Made by a program: the position numbers and the translations under genes. Shown here piece by piece: positions 50,861 through 59,657 of a DNA stretch of 64,000 nucleotides. The notes beneath the pieces were generated by a model. It saw only the letters and a program-made list of their open reading frames with translations. It had not been told where the DNA came from and searched no databases. Source of the DNA: Shewanella amazonensis SB2B (GTDB taxonomy: Bacteria > Pseudomonadota > Gammaproteobacteria > Enterobacterales > Shewanellaceae). The stretch covers positions 2,424,001 to 2,488,000 of the forward strand of contig NC_008700.1 in assembly GCF_000015245.1 (NCBI RefSeq), in the 5' to 3' direction. Position 1 is the first letter of the stretch. The number at the start of each line of letters is the position of its first letter.

Positions 50861-52087
50861 TCAGCCATAAAACCAGTAACACACACCAATCGCAGCCAGG
50901 ATCCCCGCCAAGTCGGCAACCAGAGCACAGCCCACAGCATGGCGACTGTATTTGATCCCAACAGCGCCAAAATACACTGCCAGCACATAAAAGGTCGTTT
51001 CGGTGGAGCCCTGAAGTACTGCCGCCAGTCGTCCGGCAAAGGAGTCCACGCCATGATGGGCCATGGTCTCCAGCATCATTGCCCTGGCGCCACTGCCACT
51101 GAACGGTTTCATCAGCGCCGTGGGCATGGCATCCACAAACCGGGTATCACCGCCCAGGGCATTTACCATGGCGGCCAGCAAAGATAACAGATAATCCAGT
51201 GCCCCCGATGCACGTAACAGCCCAATTGCCAGCAGCATGGCCAGCAGAAAAGGAATCAGCTTAATCGCCTGCGCAAAACCTTCTTTTGCACCTTCAACAA
51301 ACTCATCGTAAATAGCCACCCGTCGCCAGGCAGCGCCGAGAATAAACAAAAATACCAGCATCAACAGCACGCCATTGCCGATGACACCGGACACCCTGGC
51401 AATCTCGTCAGCGGCGAGCGTTGCAAGATAGAACACCAGTGCCGACAAACTGCCTAAAATCAAAGCCCCGTAGCCGAGCACCACCAGAGAGAACAACGCC
51501 AGCCGTTGCACCAGGGCCACCGCCAATAAGCCCGCCAGAGTCGAAGCCGTTGTAGCGAGTAAAATGGGTAAAAATACATCGGCTGGGGACGCCGCCCCCT
51601 GTTGCGCCCGGTATAAAAACACGGTGACTGGAACAAGAGTCACCGAGGAGGTATTGAGCACCAGAAACAAGATCTGGGCATTGCTCGCCGTTTCTTTATT
51701 GGGATTGACACTGTGCAAATCCTGCATGGCTTTCAGCCCCAATGGAGTGGCGGCATTATCCAGGCCCAATACATTGGCGGTGAGATTCATGGTAACGCTG
51801 CCAAAGGCCTTGTGACCGCGGGGAACCTCAGGCATAAGTTTGCAAAGCAAAGGCTCTGTGCATCGCGCAAGCAGAGAAACCATGCCGGCTTTTTCACCCA
51901 CTCTCATCAAGCCCATCCAAAGAGCAAGCACCCCTATCAACCCCAGCGCAATCTCAGCCGCCAGTTTGGCGCTGGCAAACAATCCTTCAACCGAAGCGGC
52001 AAGGACCGCAGTATCGCCCTGAAACAACCTCAGCAGAATTGCCAGAAGGCTTACCGCAAAAAATACCAGCCATACCCGATTCAGCAC
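50861..52087 (-). CDS. Nucleoside-recognition (Gate) domain membrane protein, SpmA-SpmB-like fusion
   Basis: 408 residues with about ten apolar helices arranged as two Gate domains. The first half resembles SpmA (GLIGVLALWMGLMRVGEKAGM, NLTANVLGLDNAATPLGLKAM). The second resembles SpmB (AIYDEFVEGAKEGFAQAIKLIPFLLAML, LQGSTETTFYVLAVYFGAVGI). Spore-formers have these as two proteins; in non-spore-formers the fused form is of unknown function, perhaps transport. The GTG at 52087 has GGGGGA before it; a GTG nine codons upstream is the alternative. Confidence 0.83.
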   Translation of the reverse strand: MLNRVWLVFFAVSLLAILLRLFQGDTAVLAASVEGLFASAKLAAEIALGLIGVLALWMGLMRVGEKAGMVSLLARCTEPLLCKLMPEVPRGHKAFGSVTMNLTANVLGLDNAATPLGLKAMQDLHSVNPNKETASNAQILFLVLNTSSVTLVPVTVFLYRAQQGAASPADVFLPILLATTASTLAGLLAVALVQRLALFSLVVLGYGALILGSLSALVFYLATLAADEIARVSGVIGNGVLLMLVFLFILGAAWRRVAIYDEFVEGAKEGFAQAIKLIPFLLAMLLAIGLLRASGALDYLLSLLAAMVNALGGDTRFVDAMPTALMKPFSGSGARAMMLETMAHHGVDSFAGRLAAVLQGSTETTFYVLAVYFGAVGIKYSRHAVGCALVADLAGILAAIGVCYWFYG

Positions 52088-52167
52088 ACCTTGTCCCCCA
52101 ATTCCTCCGGCCACTGACGAGGGATTTCTGATATACTCCCGCCATTCGCTTTAAGCTATGTCGCGTT

Positions 52168-53571
52168 ATGGTTCAATTAAATCAAAAATTTATCAATAGC
52201 ATTGCGCAAGAAATGCCGCCACATCTGTCTATGGATGATTTCGTCCACTATTGTGGCTTGCCCCTGCGCCTGTCTATCCGGGTCAATACCCTGAAAATCA
52301 CATCGGACGCGCTTCGTGCCATACTTGAGCCCCGTGGCTGGCAATTTGAACCAGTGCCCTGGTGTGAAGACGGTTTTTGGGTAACAGTGCCCGACGACTG
52401 CCAGCCGGGCAATTTAACCGAGCACTATCAGGGCCTGTTTTACATTCAGGAAGCCAGTTCCATGATGCCGCCTTGCGCACTGTTTATGGACAAAGAGCCA
52501 AGGCAACTCTTGCTGGACGTAGCATCGGCTCCTGGCTCAAAAACCACCCAGCTGGCCGCACTGATGCACAATCAGGGGCTTATCATCGCCAACGAGTATT
52601 CGGCGTCCCGCACCAAGGCATTACACGCCAATTTACAGCGAATGGGTGTTGCCAATGTGGCCATCACCCAATTTGATGGCAGGGTTTTTGGGGCGCATTT
52701 ATACGAGACGCTGGATGCGATTCAACTGGATGCCCCCTGCAGTGGCGAAGGCACGGTTCGTAAGGATCCCTTGAGTCTCAAAAACTGGTGTCCTGACGAA
52801 ATTGAAGCCATTGCGGAACTGCAGCGTGACTTGATTGACTCTGCTTTTCAGGCACTGAAACCCGGTGGTGTGCTGGTGTACTCAACCTGCACATTGAACC
52901 GCCGCGAGAATGAAGACGTTTGCCACTTTTTAAAAGAGCGCTACGGCGATGCTGTGGTCTTTGAATCCCTGAATGACCTTTTTAAAGGTGCAGACAAGGC
53001 ACTCACGGAAGAGGGCTTTTTACACATCTGGCCGCAAATTTACGACAGCGAAGGCTTTTTTGTCGCCCGTATTCGAAAAACCGCCAGCGTAGCAAGAAAT
53101 ACGGACGACCCCAGGTTTGTGAGCAAGTTTCCTTTTGTTGCAGCCAACCGCAAAGAGCTAAGCGCCCTTGAAGAGGCGATGTTGGCCTTGGGTGTGTCTC
53201 TGCCGGAAGATGCTGTGATAGTGACCCGGGATGGCGAGTTTTGGTTAATGCCGGCGCCCTTAGACGGCCTGCTCACTAAAATGCGTTTTCAACGGATTGG
53301 CATACGGCTGGCAGAAACGCAAAAGCACGGCATCAAGGTCCGCCATGAAGCAGTGATGGCGCTGCCTTGCAATCAGATGCTGTCAATTGAACCTGAGGCG
53401 GCAAAGCAGTATCTGATGGGGCGAGATATCGCGCTGGATAACGCAGGGAAGGCGCAGGGCGAAAAAATTCTTTCACTGCATGGTGCACCGCTGGGCATTG
53501 CCAAGCATCTGGGAAATAAGCTTAAAAATAGCTTGCCGAGGGATCTTTGCCGCGACAACGTGCAGAACTGA
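52168..53571 (+). CDS. rsmF: 16S rRNA (cytosine-1407-C5)-methyltransferase RsmF
   Basis: 467 residues of the NOL1/NOP2/Sun family. The SAM motif is LLLDVASAPGSKTTQLAAL. The two catalytic cysteines are in IQLDAPCSGEGTVRKDP and VLVYSTCTLNRRENEDV. The C-terminal extension (about 320-467) forms the PUA-like and RsmF-specific domains. Length and the extended C terminus fit RsmF (YebU) rather than RsmB, which has an N-terminal NusB-like domain. It is divergent from the Gate-domain gene. Confidence 0.94.
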   Translation: MVQLNQKFINSIAQEMPPHLSMDDFVHYCGLPLRLSIRVNTLKITSDALRAILEPRGWQFEPVPWCEDGFWVTVPDDCQPGNLTEHYQGLFYIQEASSMMPPCALFMDKEPRQLLLDVASAPGSKTTQLAALMHNQGLIIANEYSASRTKALHANLQRMGVANVAITQFDGRVFGAHLYETLDAIQLDAPCSGEGTVRKDPLSLKNWCPDEIEAIAELQRDLIDSAFQALKPGGVLVYSTCTLNRRENEDVCHFLKERYGDAVVFESLNDLFKGADKALTEEGFLHIWPQIYDSEGFFVARIRKTASVARNTDDPRFVSKFPFVAANRKELSALEEAMLALGVSLPEDAVIVTRDGEFWLMPAPLDGLLTKMRFQRIGIRLAETQKHGIKVRHEAVMALPCNQMLSIEPEAAKQYLMGRDIALDNAGKAQGEKILSLHGAPLGIAKHLGNKLKNSLPRDLCRDNVQN

Positions 53572-53620
53572 AATCTTTAACCGCATGCTGTGTGGCTGCG
53601 GTGAAAAATTTTTGCTTAAA

Positions 53621-53640
53621 ATTTCAGCAAACGCTGAAAT
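53621..53640. other. Small hairpin downstream of rsmF
   Basis: A perfect 8-bp stem (ATTTCAGC and its complement) with an AAAC loop lies 50 bases past the rsmF stop and before the main terminator. There is no T run; it may stabilise the transcript end. Confidence 0.4.
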
Positions 53641-53722
53641 GCTGTTCTACACTCAGTGACAGTGTTCTTTAATCCCCTTTTGCGACCGAATAGCGCACGG
53701 CTCTTTATGAGCCATTCCCCTG

Positions 53723-53758
53723 GGCCCAAAACAATTGGAATAGTTTTGGGCCTTTTTT
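53723..53758. terminator. Terminator between rsmF and tatD
   Basis: Arms GGCCCAAAAC and GTTTTGGGCC enclose a 10-base loop, followed by seven T on the plus strand. The stem can serve both converging units. Confidence 0.9.
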
Positions 53759-53768
53759 TATCTGCCAA

Positions 53769-54557
53769 TCAGCGACCAGCCAAACGGGCAGCATCCTTAA
53801 AGAGGGTAAAGAAGTTATTCGTGGTGAACTCAGCAAGTTCGGGGAATTTTTCACCACGCAGTTCTGCCACAAATTCAGCGACATCGCGAACATAGGCGGG
53901 TTGGTTTTCCTGACCACGATGAGGAACCGGTGCCAAATAAGGTGAGTCAGTTTCAACCAGCAGACGGTCCTTGGGTACCTTGCGGATTACGTCCCTGAGC
54001 TCGGCAGCATTTTTGAAGGTCACTATCCCGGATACCGAAATATAAAAGCCCAGATCCATGGCTGCCTTGGCCATTTCCCAGTTTTCGGTAAAACAATGCA
54101 GCACCCCACCCACGGTATCGGCACCGCCCTCTTTCAGGAGTCTGATGGTATCTTCGCGGGCATCCCGGGTATGAACAATCAGTGGCTTATTAACATCACG
54201 GGCCAGCGCGATTTGCTGCTCAAAACACTGCATTTGCAACTCGCGACTGTCATCGGCGTAATAGTAATCCAAGCCGGTTTCACCAATAGCCACCACCCGG
54301 GGATGGGCCGCAAACTCTTTGAGCTCGTTCAGATCCAGGCCTTCTTTTACATCCAATGGATGCACGCCACTGGACAGAAACACATTGTCAAATTGCTCGA
54401 CCCTGGCACACATGGATTCAAATCCCTTCTGACGGACGTTGACACAGAGCACATAGTCAACACCCCTCTCCTTGGCGCCTTTGAGCATATCTGCCAAAGA
54501 CGCATCACAGGGGGCGGCTTTTAATCTGTCGAGGTGACAATGGGAATCGATAAGCAA
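53769..54557 (-). CDS. tatD: TatD-family metal-dependent deoxyribonuclease (YcfH)
   Basis: 262-residue TIM-barrel hydrolase. Metal ligands are visible in the N-terminal IDSHCHLDRL, GETGLDYYY, PLIVHTRDA, GVLHCFTENW and VETDSPYLAP. TatD enzymes have 3'-5' exonuclease or phosphodiesterase activity on DNA. The start is a TTG with AGGA nine bases upstream. Position as last gene of the pabC-mltG-tmk-holB-pilZ-tatD run matches the YcfH lineage of E. coli. Confidence 0.92.
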   Translation of the reverse strand: MLIDSHCHLDRLKAAPCDASLADMLKGAKERGVDYVLCVNVRQKGFESMCARVEQFDNVFLSSGVHPLDVKEGLDLNELKEFAAHPRVVAIGETGLDYYYADDSRELQMQCFEQQIALARDVNKPLIVHTRDAREDTIRLLKEGGADTVGGVLHCFTENWEMAKAAMDLGFYISVSGIVTFKNAAELRDVIRKVPKDRLLVETDSPYLAPVPHRGQENQPAYVRDVAEFVAELRGEKFPELAEFTTNNFFTLFKDAARLAGR

Positions 54558-54602
54558 AGTGAGGATCCTGCCAATAGTGAAAAAGATGGCAAGGATAGCG
54601 GC

Positions 54603-54929
54603 CTACATGGTACAGGTCAAATCGGCGGACGCGAGCTCTCTGGAAAGCAGATTTTCGATATGATGCTTGTGGGTATCGGCATCGGAAACGATTTTGAGAC
54701 CAACGCCGGGAGGACGACCACCGGAGGCTCCGACAGGGTTTATCCAAACCACTATGCCCTTGAGTTGATGCACCGTGGTGGCACCCGGGAGTCGATAAGC
54801 CACTGTCATTTCCTGCCCAAGAAAATGGCTTTCGCTGGTGGAAACAAAGAGCCCCGCCGGCTTGATAAAAGGCATATAGGCACGATACAGCTGATGCAGG
54901 GTATCGAAGTTAACCACCAGATCTACCAT
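54603..54929 (-). CDS. pilZ: PilZ-domain protein (type IV pilus PilZ)
   Basis: 108 residues. The PilZ beta-barrel is seen in FIKPAGLFVSTSESHFLGQEM, VAYRLPGATTVHQLKGIVVWINPVG and PPGVGLKIV. The RxxxR and D/NxSxxG cyclic-di-GMP motifs of most PilZ domains are absent, as in the founding Pseudomonas PilZ, which works in pilus assembly with PilB and FimX rather than by binding the nucleotide. The location between holB and tatD is the same as in Pseudomonas. The start is three bases after the holB stop. Confidence 0.88.
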   Translation of the reverse strand: MVDLVVNFDTLHQLYRAYMPFIKPAGLFVSTSESHFLGQEMTVAYRLPGATTVHQLKGIVVWINPVGASGGRPPGVGLKIVSDADTHKHHIENLLSRELASADLTCTM

Positions 54930-54932
54930 AGG

Positions 54933-55847
54933 CTAGTTTTCTTTTATTCTCTGATATTCTGAAACAATCTTTTGACATAGTGCCAGATAATTGACGCTCG
55001 GCATAGTACTTAACGTATGACAAACGCTCATAACTTCACCAGCCAATCCTGCCAGCCGTGATGCCAAAAGCGGATCCTCTTTTGCTGCTGCAGCGAGGTA
55101 GGCCATCAATTCAACGTACAAAACCTTAAGAGCATCAGTTATTTGGTCTTCGGCAATTTCTTTCAAGCTAGCACACAGATGGCCCGTCGACAAACTGCTT
55201 CGCCAATCTTTTCTGATGTTTTCAAGTACGCTTATGTAATTGTTTTGCAAGTACTCTGCCAATTTGATGGGGCCACCCACCACAGGCAAACACCAGAGAG
55301 CGTCTGTGCCAAGCCCCTGCTGAGCCAGCCAGGCCGCGATCTGGCGTTGGTTAGGTGCCACAAACGCCAACTTTTGACAGCGACTCTGCAAGGTGGGAAG
55401 CAAGCGTGCAGGCGTGTTACTGTGCAATAAAATCAGGGTGTTGGCACCTGGCTCTTCCAGGGTTTTCAACAGCGCATTGGCAGACGCGGTATTCATGCGC
55501 TCAGCCGCTTCAATGATGGCTACCCGCCTGCCACCTTGCTGGGCGGTGCTCGAAAGACGGGCAATGAGTTCACGGATTTGATCGATTTTAATTTGAGTCC
55601 CATCGGCTTTGATGGGGTAAAAATCCGGATGATTTCCCGCACTGAATAACTGACAGCTTTTACATTGGCCACAGGGTCCAGACACATTGGGAGAGGTGCA
55701 GAGTGCTGTTTGGGCAAGTTGATTAACCAGCATCGATGCGCCCAGCCCTTCATCCACACCCACCAACACCGCATGGGGCATGCGCCCGGCGGTTAGCAGC
55801 GCCGTAAAATCGGCCAAAGGCTGGGAAAGCCAGGGAATGGCAGTCAT
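54933..55847 (-). CDS. holB: DNA polymerase III delta' subunit
   Basis: 304-residue clamp-loader subunit. The N-terminal AAA+-like domain has a degenerate P-loop (VGVDEGLGAS), as usual for delta', which does not hydrolyse ATP. A zinc module has cysteines in SGPCGQCKSCQLF, and the SRC motif is in LPTLQSRCQKLAF. AAGGAG lies five bases before the ATG. It is in an operon 15 bases after tmk. Confidence 0.93.
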   Translation of the reverse strand: MTAIPWLSQPLADFTALLTAGRMPHAVLVGVDEGLGASMLVNQLAQTALCTSPNVSGPCGQCKSCQLFSAGNHPDFYPIKADGTQIKIDQIRELIARLSSTAQQGGRRVAIIEAAERMNTASANALLKTLEEPGANTLILLHSNTPARLLPTLQSRCQKLAFVAPNQRQIAAWLAQQGLGTDALWCLPVVGGPIKLAEYLQNNYISVLENIRKDWRSSLSTGHLCASLKEIAEDQITDALKVLYVELMAYLAAAAKEDPLLASRLAGLAGEVMSVCHTLSTMPSVNYLALCQKIVSEYQRIKEN

Positions 55848-55862
55848 AGGTCTCCTTGCCCT

Positions 55863-56489
55863 CTACAGGGCTGTGCTTAAGCAGGCAAGAATGTCCTTGT
55901 GTACCTCGTTAAGCGGCTTGGAAGCGTCAATTACCACTATGGAGCTGTCATCCCTCGCCTGAGCAAGAAAGGTCGCTCGTGCGCGGTGAAAAAAGTCAAT
56001 TTCCTGTTGCTCTATCCTGTCCAGAGCGCCGCGACGGGCAGCGCGCTCCAGTCCCAGCAAGGGATCTATATCGAGATAAAGCGTCAGATCCGGCTTAAAT
56101 CCGCCCAGGGTGGCGTCACTGATGGTTTTGACCAAAGACATCAACCCGCGGCCACCGCCCTGATAAGCGATGGACGATAGATTGTGTCTGTCTCCCAGTA
56201 CCCAACGACCCGATGCCAGCGAGGGCTTGATGACGTTTGCCACCAACTGAGCACGGGCCGCGTAAAACAGCAAACATTCGGCCTCATCACAGAGAGGATC
56301 GCCAGGCTCGGCATTTTTCACAAGGTCGCGGATTTTTTCCGCCAGCGGCGTGCCACCGGGCTCCCGTGTGCACACTGGTGCCATGCCGGTGTGCTTCTCG
56401 ATAAAGTCATGTACCAGTGTGATGGCACTGGACTTACCTGCGCCTTCAAGCCCCTCAATCACAATGAATTTACCGGGATTCTGCGTCAT
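55863..56489 (-). CDS. tmk: Thymidylate kinase
   Basis: 208 residues. The P-loop IEGLEGAGKS (11-20), the DRH motif in WVLGDRHNLSS (family usual DRY) and the lid region following LGLERAARRGALDRIEQ fit bacterial Tmk. It phosphorylates dTMP to dTDP with ATP. The start overlaps the mltG stop (ATGA), so expression is coupled within the operon. Confidence 0.95.
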   Translation of the reverse strand: MTQNPGKFIVIEGLEGAGKSSAITLVHDFIEKHTGMAPVCTREPGGTPLAEKIRDLVKNAEPGDPLCDEAECLLFYAARAQLVANVIKPSLASGRWVLGDRHNLSSIAYQGGGRGLMSLVKTISDATLGGFKPDLTLYLDIDPLLGLERAARRGALDRIEQQEIDFFHRARATFLAQARDDSSIVVIDASKPLNEVHKDILACLSTAL

Positions 56490-57496
56490 TTTTGTTTTCT
56501 CTGAAATTGGTTTACTGCGCGATTGTGTTCAGCGAGTGTGCGGGAAAATACGTGGCTGCCATCGTTTCTGGACACAAAGTAAAGATAATCTGATTGTGCC
56601 GGTTGTGCCGCCGCCATCAAGGCTTCACGTCCGGGTGCCGCAATAGGCGTAGGTGGCAGTCCTTGAATGCGATAGGTGTTGAAGGGCGTATCCTCACGCA
56701 GATCTTTACGGGTGATATTGCCGTTAAAGCGCGTTCCCATGCCATAAATCACCGTGGGGTCTGTCTGCAGTCGCATTCCCTTTCGCAGCCGGTTGATAAA
56801 CACCGCAGCAATCAAGGGGCGCTCCTCGGCCTTGCCGGTCTCTTTCTCTATAATGGACGCCAGGATAAGCAGCTCATAGGCGCTCGCCAGAGGTAAATCG
56901 GGAGCTCTGACCTGCCAGGCCGCTGCCAGCTCTTGCTGCATCTTCAGGTAGCTCTGGGTAAGCAGCGTTTCCACATCCTGGTTGGCAGGATAGCTGTAGG
57001 TATCGGGAAAAAATTTCCCTTCCGGCAATCCGGAATCATCACCGTTCGCCTTGAGAACCTTATGGAAAACATCCGCGTCCCAATTCAGCCTGGGGGCAGT
57101 TTCCAGCTTAGCCTGCCATTCCCGCAGCGTTTGGCCTTCAACCAAAGTGATTGCGAAGTCCTTCACTTTACCGCTGATGAGCTTTTCAAGCAGTGACTTG
57201 ACCGTGTCGCCTGGGGTGATTTCGTACAACCCCTGACGAATGCCCGCCATGGCGGGATTTAATCGCAGATACCAATCGTAATGCCATGAGCCTTCAAGGA
57301 GTCCCTGCTCAACCAACTCTTTGCCCAATGCGCGGGCATTGGTTCCCCGATTGAGTTCCAGCTCCCTCGCCTGCTCAAGCATCAGAGGCCTGTTGGCAAA
57401 GGTTTCAAGCTCTTTCATACCCCATAACGCCGTAGCGGCGCCGAGCAAAGTCAGGGACATAATCGCCCCAACTATCCCAATGAGAATTCTCTTCAT
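56486..57496 (-). CDS. mltG: Endolytic murein transglycosylase MltG
   Basis: 336 residues. One N-terminal membrane span (about 5-25), a LysM-like subdomain (NRGTNARALGKELVEQGLLEG) and the catalytic YceG domain with the glutamate in LASIIEKETGKAEERPLIAAVF are present, together with RLQTDPTVIYGMG and ITRKDLREDTPFNTYRIQGLPPTPIAAPG. It cuts nascent glycan strands and is proposed to terminate their synthesis. It overlaps pabC and tmk by 4 bases each. Confidence 0.95.
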   Translation of the reverse strand: MKRILIGIVGAIMSLTLLGAATALWGMKELETFANRPLMLEQARELELNRGTNARALGKELVEQGLLEGSWHYDWYLRLNPAMAGIRQGLYEITPGDTVKSLLEKLISGKVKDFAITLVEGQTLREWQAKLETAPRLNWDADVFHKVLKANGDDSGLPEGKFFPDTYSYPANQDVETLLTQSYLKMQQELAAAWQVRAPDLPLASAYELLILASIIEKETGKAEERPLIAAVFINRLRKGMRLQTDPTVIYGMGTRFNGNITRKDLREDTPFNTYRIQGLPPTPIAAPGREALMAAAQPAQSDYLYFVSRNDGSHVFSRTLAEHNRAVNQFQRKQK

Positions 57497-58383
57497 AAAT
57501 TCAATTCCAGCGCATCGCGAATGCTCTGGCTTTCAGTAAAAACCTGATAATGAAAGTTATCGATACGCACCACATCCACCAGCCCAAGCAAACTGTTGCA
57601 CATGATGACAGCCTGCGCCTTTACCAACATATCTGGGTCAAGCTTATCGGCCACCACCCTGTAGCCTCGTTCCAGCAAGGCGTGAATTATCTGCTCGCGC
57701 ATCACGCCCGAGACACCGGCAAAGGCATGATAAGGCGTGTATGCGGTACCACCTGTGATAAAAATCAGGTTGGCCATGGACGCTTCTATCAGGGCGCCAT
57801 CCGTGTCTGACACCAGAAAATCCTGTGCCCAGTCCGGCATCTGCTGAGTGCGAATAAGCACCTGCTCAAGACGATTAAGATGTTTCATTCCCGCAAGCTT
57901 TGGCTGTTTGGCCAGCTGCAGTTCACTGGAGAAGAGGCAAATGCCTTTACGTTGCCACTCGCGGTAATGGGCCGGAACATCAAAGGCGCTCAGTACGGCT
58001 ATGGGGCTCGCGTCATCGGGTGCCTGATAGCCGCGGCCACCGGGTCCGCGGCTGATAAGGAGCTTCAGGCCTCTCGGGGTTTGCTGGTTAGCTTGGGCCT
58101 TCGCGGCCAGCACGAGCCTACTCTTTATATCCTTGAGATCCAGCACAAAGCCCAGACGGCACGCGCCCTGGTGTAAGCGAGATAAGTGGGTATCGAGAAA
58201 AGCGACGTCCCCTGTGGGTGTCAGCGCCATGGTGGCAAAAAGGCCATCGCCATAGGCGAGGCCTCTGTCCATTGGGGAAATGCTCTGAGCATGTGCGGAC
58301 TCAGTAGACTCCAGGGTTAAATCGAGCCAGTTGAGCCTGGCAGTCGCCTTGCCCTTACCGCTTTCCATGGTCAAGATGGCCAT
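57493..58383 (-). CDS. pabC: Aminodeoxychorismate lyase
   Basis: 296-residue PLP enzyme (fold type IV) releasing p-aminobenzoate and pyruvate in folate synthesis. DRGLAYGDGLFATM is the N-terminal signature, ISRGPGGRGYQ follows, the PLP lysine is in LAGMKHLNRLEQV, and GALIEASMANLIFI and the GVMRE motif are present. The first 25 residues are poorly conserved and the start could be the second ATG (58368). In E. coli fabF precedes pabC; here dcd does, eight bases upstream. Confidence 0.92.
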   Translation of the reverse strand: MAILTMESGKGKATARLNWLDLTLESTESAHAQSISPMDRGLAYGDGLFATMALTPTGDVAFLDTHLSRLHQGACRLGFVLDLKDIKSRLVLAAKAQANQQTPRGLKLLISRGPGGRGYQAPDDASPIAVLSAFDVPAHYREWQRKGICLFSSELQLAKQPKLAGMKHLNRLEQVLIRTQQMPDWAQDFLVSDTDGALIEASMANLIFITGGTAYTPYHAFAGVSGVMREQIIHALLERGYRVVADKLDPDMLVKAQAVIMCNSLLGLVDVVRIDNFHYQVFTESQSIRDALELNL

Positions 58384-58391
58384 GGGCAGAC

Positions 58392-58976
58392 TCAGGAGTC
58401 CTGGCTGATGCGGCTGGCCACCGCTTCCTGCTGATCCTTGTACTTGGCGTTTTTACGCTTGTTATAGGGGCGGGACACGGGGCCGCTCAAACGTTCAAAG
58501 TTAAGCGCACCTATGGTCATGCCAGGTCGCAGCGCCAGCGGCAACTTACCACTGTTGTAGAATTCGAGCACGATTTTACCCTGCCAGCCCGGGTCGATAC
58601 GGTGGGCAGTTACGTGGACCATCAAACCTAAGCGAGCCAGGGATGAACGGCCATCGAGCCAACCCACGATATCCGCCGGCAGAGTCACACTTTCCAGGGT
58701 CACGGCAAGCGCCAGTTCCCCCGGGTGTAGGAAAAAAGCATTGCCGTCTTTGATATCAATCTTGTCGCTCATGACCCGGTCCAGCGCCGCCTGCACCTCG
58801 GCACTGGGTCCGCTCAGATCGATAAAGGGTGCCGTGTGATCCTGAAATACCCGAAATTGGTTCCCCAGGCGCACATCCACACTGACGCCGCTGATAGCAT
58901 CATTGCTTGGCCGAGGCTCAATAAGGATGGTTCCGGCGTCGAGGGCCTGCTCAATTTCAAAGTCTGTCAATCGCAT
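58392..58976 (-). CDS. dcd: dCTP deaminase
   Basis: 194-residue trimeric enzyme that converts dCTP to dUTP, supplying dUMP for thymidylate synthesis. SVDVRLGNQFRVF, the active-site block WLDGRSSLARLGLMVHVTAHRIDPGWQGKIVLEF (catalytic Glu at its end) and GMTIGALNFERL are visible. It is functionally close to tmk in the same run. AAGG precedes the ATG. Confidence 0.95.
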   Translation of the reverse strand: MRLTDFEIEQALDAGTILIEPRPSNDAISGVSVDVRLGNQFRVFQDHTAPFIDLSGPSAEVQAALDRVMSDKIDIKDGNAFFLHPGELALAVTLESVTLPADIVGWLDGRSSLARLGLMVHVTAHRIDPGWQGKIVLEFYNSGKLPLALRPGMTIGALNFERLSGPVSRPYNKRKNAKYKDQQEAVASRISQDS

Positions 58977-59006
58977 CTTGCCTTTATCTCCCTGAGTTTT
59001 ATGTTT

Positions 59007-59645
59007 TTATTTTGCCAACAGGTGCTGAATACGTGCCTTGAGGATATCAGTGGCAATACGGTTTTTACCACCACGGGGCACAATGATGTCGGCATATTGC
59101 TTGGACGGTTCAATAAACTGCAAAAACATCGGCCTTACCGTCTTTTGGTACTGGCTGATGACCGATTCCATGGTACGGCCACGCTCAGCAACGTCACGGG
59201 TCAAACGGCGCAGGAAACAAATATCCAGTGGTGTATCCATAAATACCGAGGCATCCATCAGATCACGCAGATGCGGGTCGGTCAGCAGCAAGATGCCTTC
59301 GAGGATAATCACCTTCTTGGGCGTCATGGTGCGGGTATCGCTCATCCGGGTATGCTCTGTGTAGCTGTATACCGGGATCTCCACCGAGTCACCTTCTTTC
59401 AGGCTTCGCAGATGCTGCGCCAACAATTCATGGTCCATGGCCTTGGGGTGGTCATAATTGGTTTTTACCCGCTCTTCCATGGACAGATGGCTCTGATCGC
59501 GATAATAGGCATCTTCTGCTATTACACCTATCTGATCAGTGCCCAAATCACGGCACAACTCTTCATATATGGTTTTTGCGATAAGGCTCTTGCCCGATGC
59601 ACTGGCCCCTGCAATACCAATAATGACACATTGCTGCGAATTCAT
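59007..59645 (-). CDS. udk: Uridine/cytidine kinase
   Basis: 212 residues with P-loop GIAGASASGKSLIAKTI, NYDHPKAMDHELLAQHL, and ILEGILLLTDPHLRDLMDASVFMDTPLDICFLRRLTRD. It phosphorylates uridine and cytidine in pyrimidine salvage. It starts 12 bases after mrp and precedes dcd by 30 bases on the same strand. Confidence 0.95.
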   Translation of the reverse strand: MNSQQCVIIGIAGASASGKSLIAKTIYEELCRDLGTDQIGVIAEDAYYRDQSHLSMEERVKTNYDHPKAMDHELLAQHLRSLKEGDSVEIPVYSYTEHTRMSDTRTMTPKKVIILEGILLLTDPHLRDLMDASVFMDTPLDICFLRRLTRDVAERGRTMESVISQYQKTVRPMFLQFIEPSKQYADIIVPRGGKNRIATDILKARIQHLLAK

Positions 59646-59657
59646 ATACTTAAAACC